Origin: Roseospira marina
GTDB taxonomy: Bacteria > Pseudomonadota > Alphaproteobacteria > Rhodospirillales > Rhodospirillaceae
Assembly (NCBI RefSeq): GCF_014197855.1
Contig: NZ_JACIGJ010000002.1
Span: 124,001 to 188,000, forward strand
Direction of reading: 5' to 3'
DNA: 64,000 bases
This document shows positions 61,854 to 64,000 of this stretch, in pieces. The notes under the pieces are model-generated. The model saw only the letters and a program-made list of their open reading frames with translations, was not told the DNA's origin and did no database searches. The translations under genes were made by a program, and so were the position numbers. Position 1 is the first letter of the stretch; every line of letters starts with the position of its first letter.

Positions 61854-62951
61854 ATGAGCGCCATGAAGACCGTTACCCGTTTCGGCGGAACCGCCGCCGT
61901 CGTCGCCGCGCTGGCGACCACCACCCTTTCAAATGCCGCCGACGCCGCTGACCGCGTGCGCTGGCAGATGGCCATGAGCTTTCCATCGACCCTGAAGGCG
62001 CTGGCCGACACCGCGCCATGGGTGGCCGAGCAGATCCACACCATGTCCGGCGGGACCATGACCCTGCAGGTGTTCGAGCCCGGCAAGCTGGTAAAAGGCA
62101 CCGAGGTGTTCGATGCCGTCTCCCAGGGCAAGATCGACTCCGGCTATGTGTGGGCCGGCTACGAGTTCGGCAAGCTGCCGGTCTCGCCCCTGTTCGGCGG
62201 CCAGCCCTTCGGCCTGACTCCCTGGCAGATGTCCGCCTTCATGCTGGAAAAGGGCGGCCAAGAGATGATGGAGGAGATCTACGCGCCGCATAACATCATG
62301 CCGATCTTCTGCGGCGTGGTCAGCGCGGAAGCCGCCGGTTGGTTCGCCTTCCCGCTGGAAAACCTGGATCAGGTGAATGGCTTGCGCATCCGGTTCGCCG
62401 GCATGGGTGGTCAGGTGCTGCAAAAGATGGGGGCCGAAGTCACGGTTCTTCCCGCCGCCGAGCTGTTCGAGGCCCTGGAAAAGGGCGTGATCGACGCCAC
62501 CGAGTTCTCCATGCCCACCGTGGATGAGCAACTCGGTTTCTACAAGGTGGTGAAGTACTACCACCTGCCCGGCTGGCATCAGCAGTCCACGAGCCAGTAC
62601 CTCTACGTCAACCTCGACAAGTGGAATGCCCTTGATGAGACCCAGCAAGGGATCCTGCGCACCGCCTGCACGGCCGGTGTCGCCAAGTCCATGGCCCGGG
62701 CCGAAGGCCTGCAAGGCGCTGTCCTCAATAAGTTTACGGACGAGTTGGGCGTCGAGGCGATTACGCTTCCGGACGAGATCCTGCGCGAGTTGAAGGAAAA
62801 GACGGATGAGGTCATGGCCGAATACTCGGAAAAAGACGCGGACTTCGCCCGGGTTTGGGGCGCCATGACGGCGTTCCAGGACGAAAACCGGCAGTGGGCC
62901 GAAAAGGGCTACGTGCAGCCCGGTTGGATGTCCGACGCCCAGGGTGACTAG
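61854..62951 (+). CDS. TRAP transporter substrate-binding protein (DctP7/TakP-like)
   Basis: A 365-residue periplasmic receptor with a signal peptide ending ADA near residue 32. Ligand region GLRIRFAGMGGQVLQKMG holds the conserved Arg, followed by PAAELFEALEKGVIDATEFS. This layout resembles receptors for alpha-keto acids, mannitol-type or aromatic ligands rather than C4-dicarboxylates. The start follows GGGAGG by about 10 bases. The stop TAG is the first half of a TAGAGC repeat. The small permease follows 306 bp later; the large subunit is not visible before the window ends. Confidence 0.9.
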   Translation: MSAMKTVTRFGGTAAVVAALATTTLSNAADAADRVRWQMAMSFPSTLKALADTAPWVAEQIHTMSGGTMTLQVFEPGKLVKGTEVFDAVSQGKIDSGYVWAGYEFGKLPVSPLFGGQPFGLTPWQMSAFMLEKGGQEMMEEIYAPHNIMPIFCGVVSAEAAGWFAFPLENLDQVNGLRIRFAGMGGQVLQKMGAEVTVLPAAELFEALEKGVIDATEFSMPTVDEQLGFYKVVKYYHLPGWHQQSTSQYLYVNLDKWNALDETQQGILRTACTAGVAKSMARAEGLQGAVLNKFTDELGVEAITLPDEILRELKEKTDEVMAEYSEKDADFARVWGAMTAFQDENRQWAEKGYVQPGWMSDAQGD

Positions 62952-62989
62952 AGCATGTCGGGGACCTGCCGGATGCCAGAAAGGCTCTA
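62949..62989. repeat. intergenic element with TAGAGC/GCTCTA ends; supplies the TRAP receptor stop
   Basis: TAGAGC (62949-62954) and GCTCTA (62984-62989) are inverted and bracket 29 bases including GTCGGGGACC. TAG at 62949-62951 is the stop codon of the TRAP receptor gene. It mirrors the element that ends ppdK at 5403. Confidence 0.55.
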
Positions 62990-63257
62990 ACCTACTGAGT
63001 CCATAGCACATTAACGTCGCGATCACGTCCAGGTCGCGCGGAATGTGCAGGCGCGCCGGGGCGCGGACCCTTCCCCTGGGAGCGCGCGGAGCGACGGCCG
63101 GTGTGCGGGGCCGCCGCTCCGCCCGCCCGATACCGCCACGGATCGGGGCGGATCGGCGCGGATCGGCGCGTCATGGAACCCGCCGCCGGCCCGGCACGGT
63201 CCGCGTCAGTGTTGCCGAGGATCGCCCCTCCCCCCTAACAAGACCAGGACCGAGACC
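62952..63257. other. 306-bp gap between TRAP receptor and small permease
   Basis: Contains the TAGAGC element and three 10-bp tandem units (63141-63170, GATCGG[G/C]GCG). No gene is apparent. Such a gap is unusual inside a TRAP operon and may mean a separate promoter for the permease. Confidence 0.4.
63141..63170. repeat. three 10-bp tandem units
   Basis: GATCGGGGCG at 63141, then GATCGGCGCG at 63151 and 63161. They lie 88 bases before the small-permease start. The unit is near one helical turn, which would fit a repeated protein-binding site, but the sequence is also simply GC-rich. Confidence 0.4.
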
Positions 63258-63878
63258 ATGAGCGAGACCACGCCCGCCCACTCCGAGTCCGCCCCCCCCG
63301 AGTCCCCCTACGGCGACGACGGCCGCGACGCAGACGGCCTGCCGGCCGAGCACCGCATGCTACCGCGCACGCGCCCGTCGAACGCCATCGACCACGTCAT
63401 CATGAGGGTCGGCAATGCCGCGTCGTGGATCTGGGCCCTCCTGATCGTCGTCATCATCACGAACGTCACTGTGCGGTATGCGTTCGGCCGGGCCACCGTC
63501 TGGCTGGAAGAGCTTCAACTCTACTTCTACGCCATCGGGTTCATCGTCGGCCTGAGCTACGCCATCACCTGGGACCGACACGTCCGGGTGGACGCTCTGG
63601 CGGAACGGTGGAGCCGGCGCACCCGGGCATGGGTCGAGCTGTTTGGCACCGTGTTCCTGCTGCTCCCCTTCTCGGGGGCCATTCTGGTTGAAGCCGTGCC
63701 GTACGTGCGGACGTCCTTCACCTTGAACGAAGCCTCGTCGTCGCCCGGCGGCCTGCCGCACACATGGATCCTCAAGTCCTTCATCGTCTGGGGGTTTGGC
63801 CTGATCTTCCTGGCGGGCGTCTCGCGGCTGTTGCGCTGTACGGCCCTGCTGTTCCACCGGCCCCGGCCACTCTGGTAA
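63258..63878 (+). CDS. TRAP transporter small membrane subunit
   Basis: A 206-residue DctQ-type subunit. A polar N-terminus (1-45) precedes four helices, with the family region TNVTVRYAFGRATVWLEELQLYFYAIGF. Its receptor lies upstream at 61854. The usual DctM partner should follow, but the 122 bases to the window edge contain no recognisable DctM start, so it lies beyond or elsewhere. The C-terminus ends in PRPLW. Confidence 0.87.
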   Translation: MSETTPAHSESAPPESPYGDDGRDADGLPAEHRMLPRTRPSNAIDHVIMRVGNAASWIWALLIVVIITNVTVRYAFGRATVWLEELQLYFYAIGFIVGLSYAITWDRHVRVDALAERWSRRTRAWVELFGTVFLLLPFSGAILVEAVPYVRTSFTLNEASSSPGGLPHTWILKSFIVWGFGLIFLAGVSRLLRCTALLFHRPRPLW

Positions 63879-64000
63879 CCGCCGCTCTTGGTGACCGCGG
63901 CCCTGGTGACGGCCGCCGCATCGCATGCGTCGCCAGTCTGCGGCGCCGGCGCTCCGAACAGAACGACCAACGTCCGCCCCGTGGTCTCAGACCGCGCCAG

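Overview
This 64 kb window looks like core chromosome of a GC-rich alphaproteobacterium, most likely a Rhodospirillales relative. Lineage markers are a GcrA-type cell-cycle regulator, a DUF4167 protein, a DUF2125 protein, an sfsA-map pair, an NDUFAF5/BioC-like methyltransferase beside comF, and the glyQ-glyS-ppdK order. The family assignment is an inference. I see no insertion sequence, prophage, integron, CRISPR array, rRNA or tRNA.

Layout. 1-2 kb: the 5' part of a B12-independent (glycyl radical) glycerol/propanediol dehydratase runs off the left edge, with a DJ-1/PfpI gene just upstream on the same strand. 2.3-5.2 kb: a surface-polysaccharide cluster (hexapeptide acyltransferase, SGNH hydrolase, Wzx-like flippase). 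5.4-11.2 kb: glyQ-glyS-ppdK on the minus strand. 12.4-15.4 kb: a complete TRAP transporter, followed by a PAS histidine kinase. 17.4-23.7 kb: an orphan PAAR spike protein, map, sfsA, a methyltransferase, comF, a dapA-family aldolase and a putative lipoprotein. 23.7-31.4 kb: a signalling and glycosylation block with a dead phosphorelay protein, a bacteriohemerythrin on a long acidic linker, two overlapping glycosyltransferase genes, a single-domain response regulator and an Hpt/degenerate-receiver/degenerate-GGDEF protein. 31.5-37.7 kb: gltB and gltD (ammonia assimilation). 38.2-40.8 kb: uppP, a PcaD-like hydrolase and prmC. 41.4-49.8 kb: conserved small genes, including DUF4167, chaC, DUF2125, an AhpD-like protein, gcrA, a patatin, an Lrp regulator, DUF2237 and two zinc-ribbon/TM2 proteins. 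50.1-51.3 kb: fliO-fliP. 51.3-61.6 kb: a second PAS kinase, a YdbH-like AsmA-type protein, a Panacea/DUF4065-like gene with hrpB, an EamA permease and pyruvate kinase. 61.9-63.9 kb: the start of a second TRAP transporter.

Linked functions. ppdK and pyk bracket the phosphoenolpyruvate/pyruvate node. Two TRAP systems point to organic-acid uptake. The flippase, glycosyltransferases and uppP serve envelope polysaccharide. Several PAS, receiver and hemerythrin proteins suggest redox or oxygen sensing, which would fit a facultative anaerobe that uses a glycyl radical enzyme.

Most interesting points: (i) the 23.7-31.4 kb block, where phosphorelay modules with lost catalytic residues and a diiron sensor flank two glycosyltransferases; (ii) two unrelated genes whose TAG stop codon is supplied by the TAGAGC end of an intergenic element; (iii) an orphan canonical terminator between gltD and uppP; (iv) in-frame 9-12 bp tandem repeats in hrpB and the hemerythrin gene; (v) an orphan PAAR protein with no T6SS genes nearby. 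I did not find one convincing wholly new system. Long open frames opposite real genes are common here and are artefacts of high GC.
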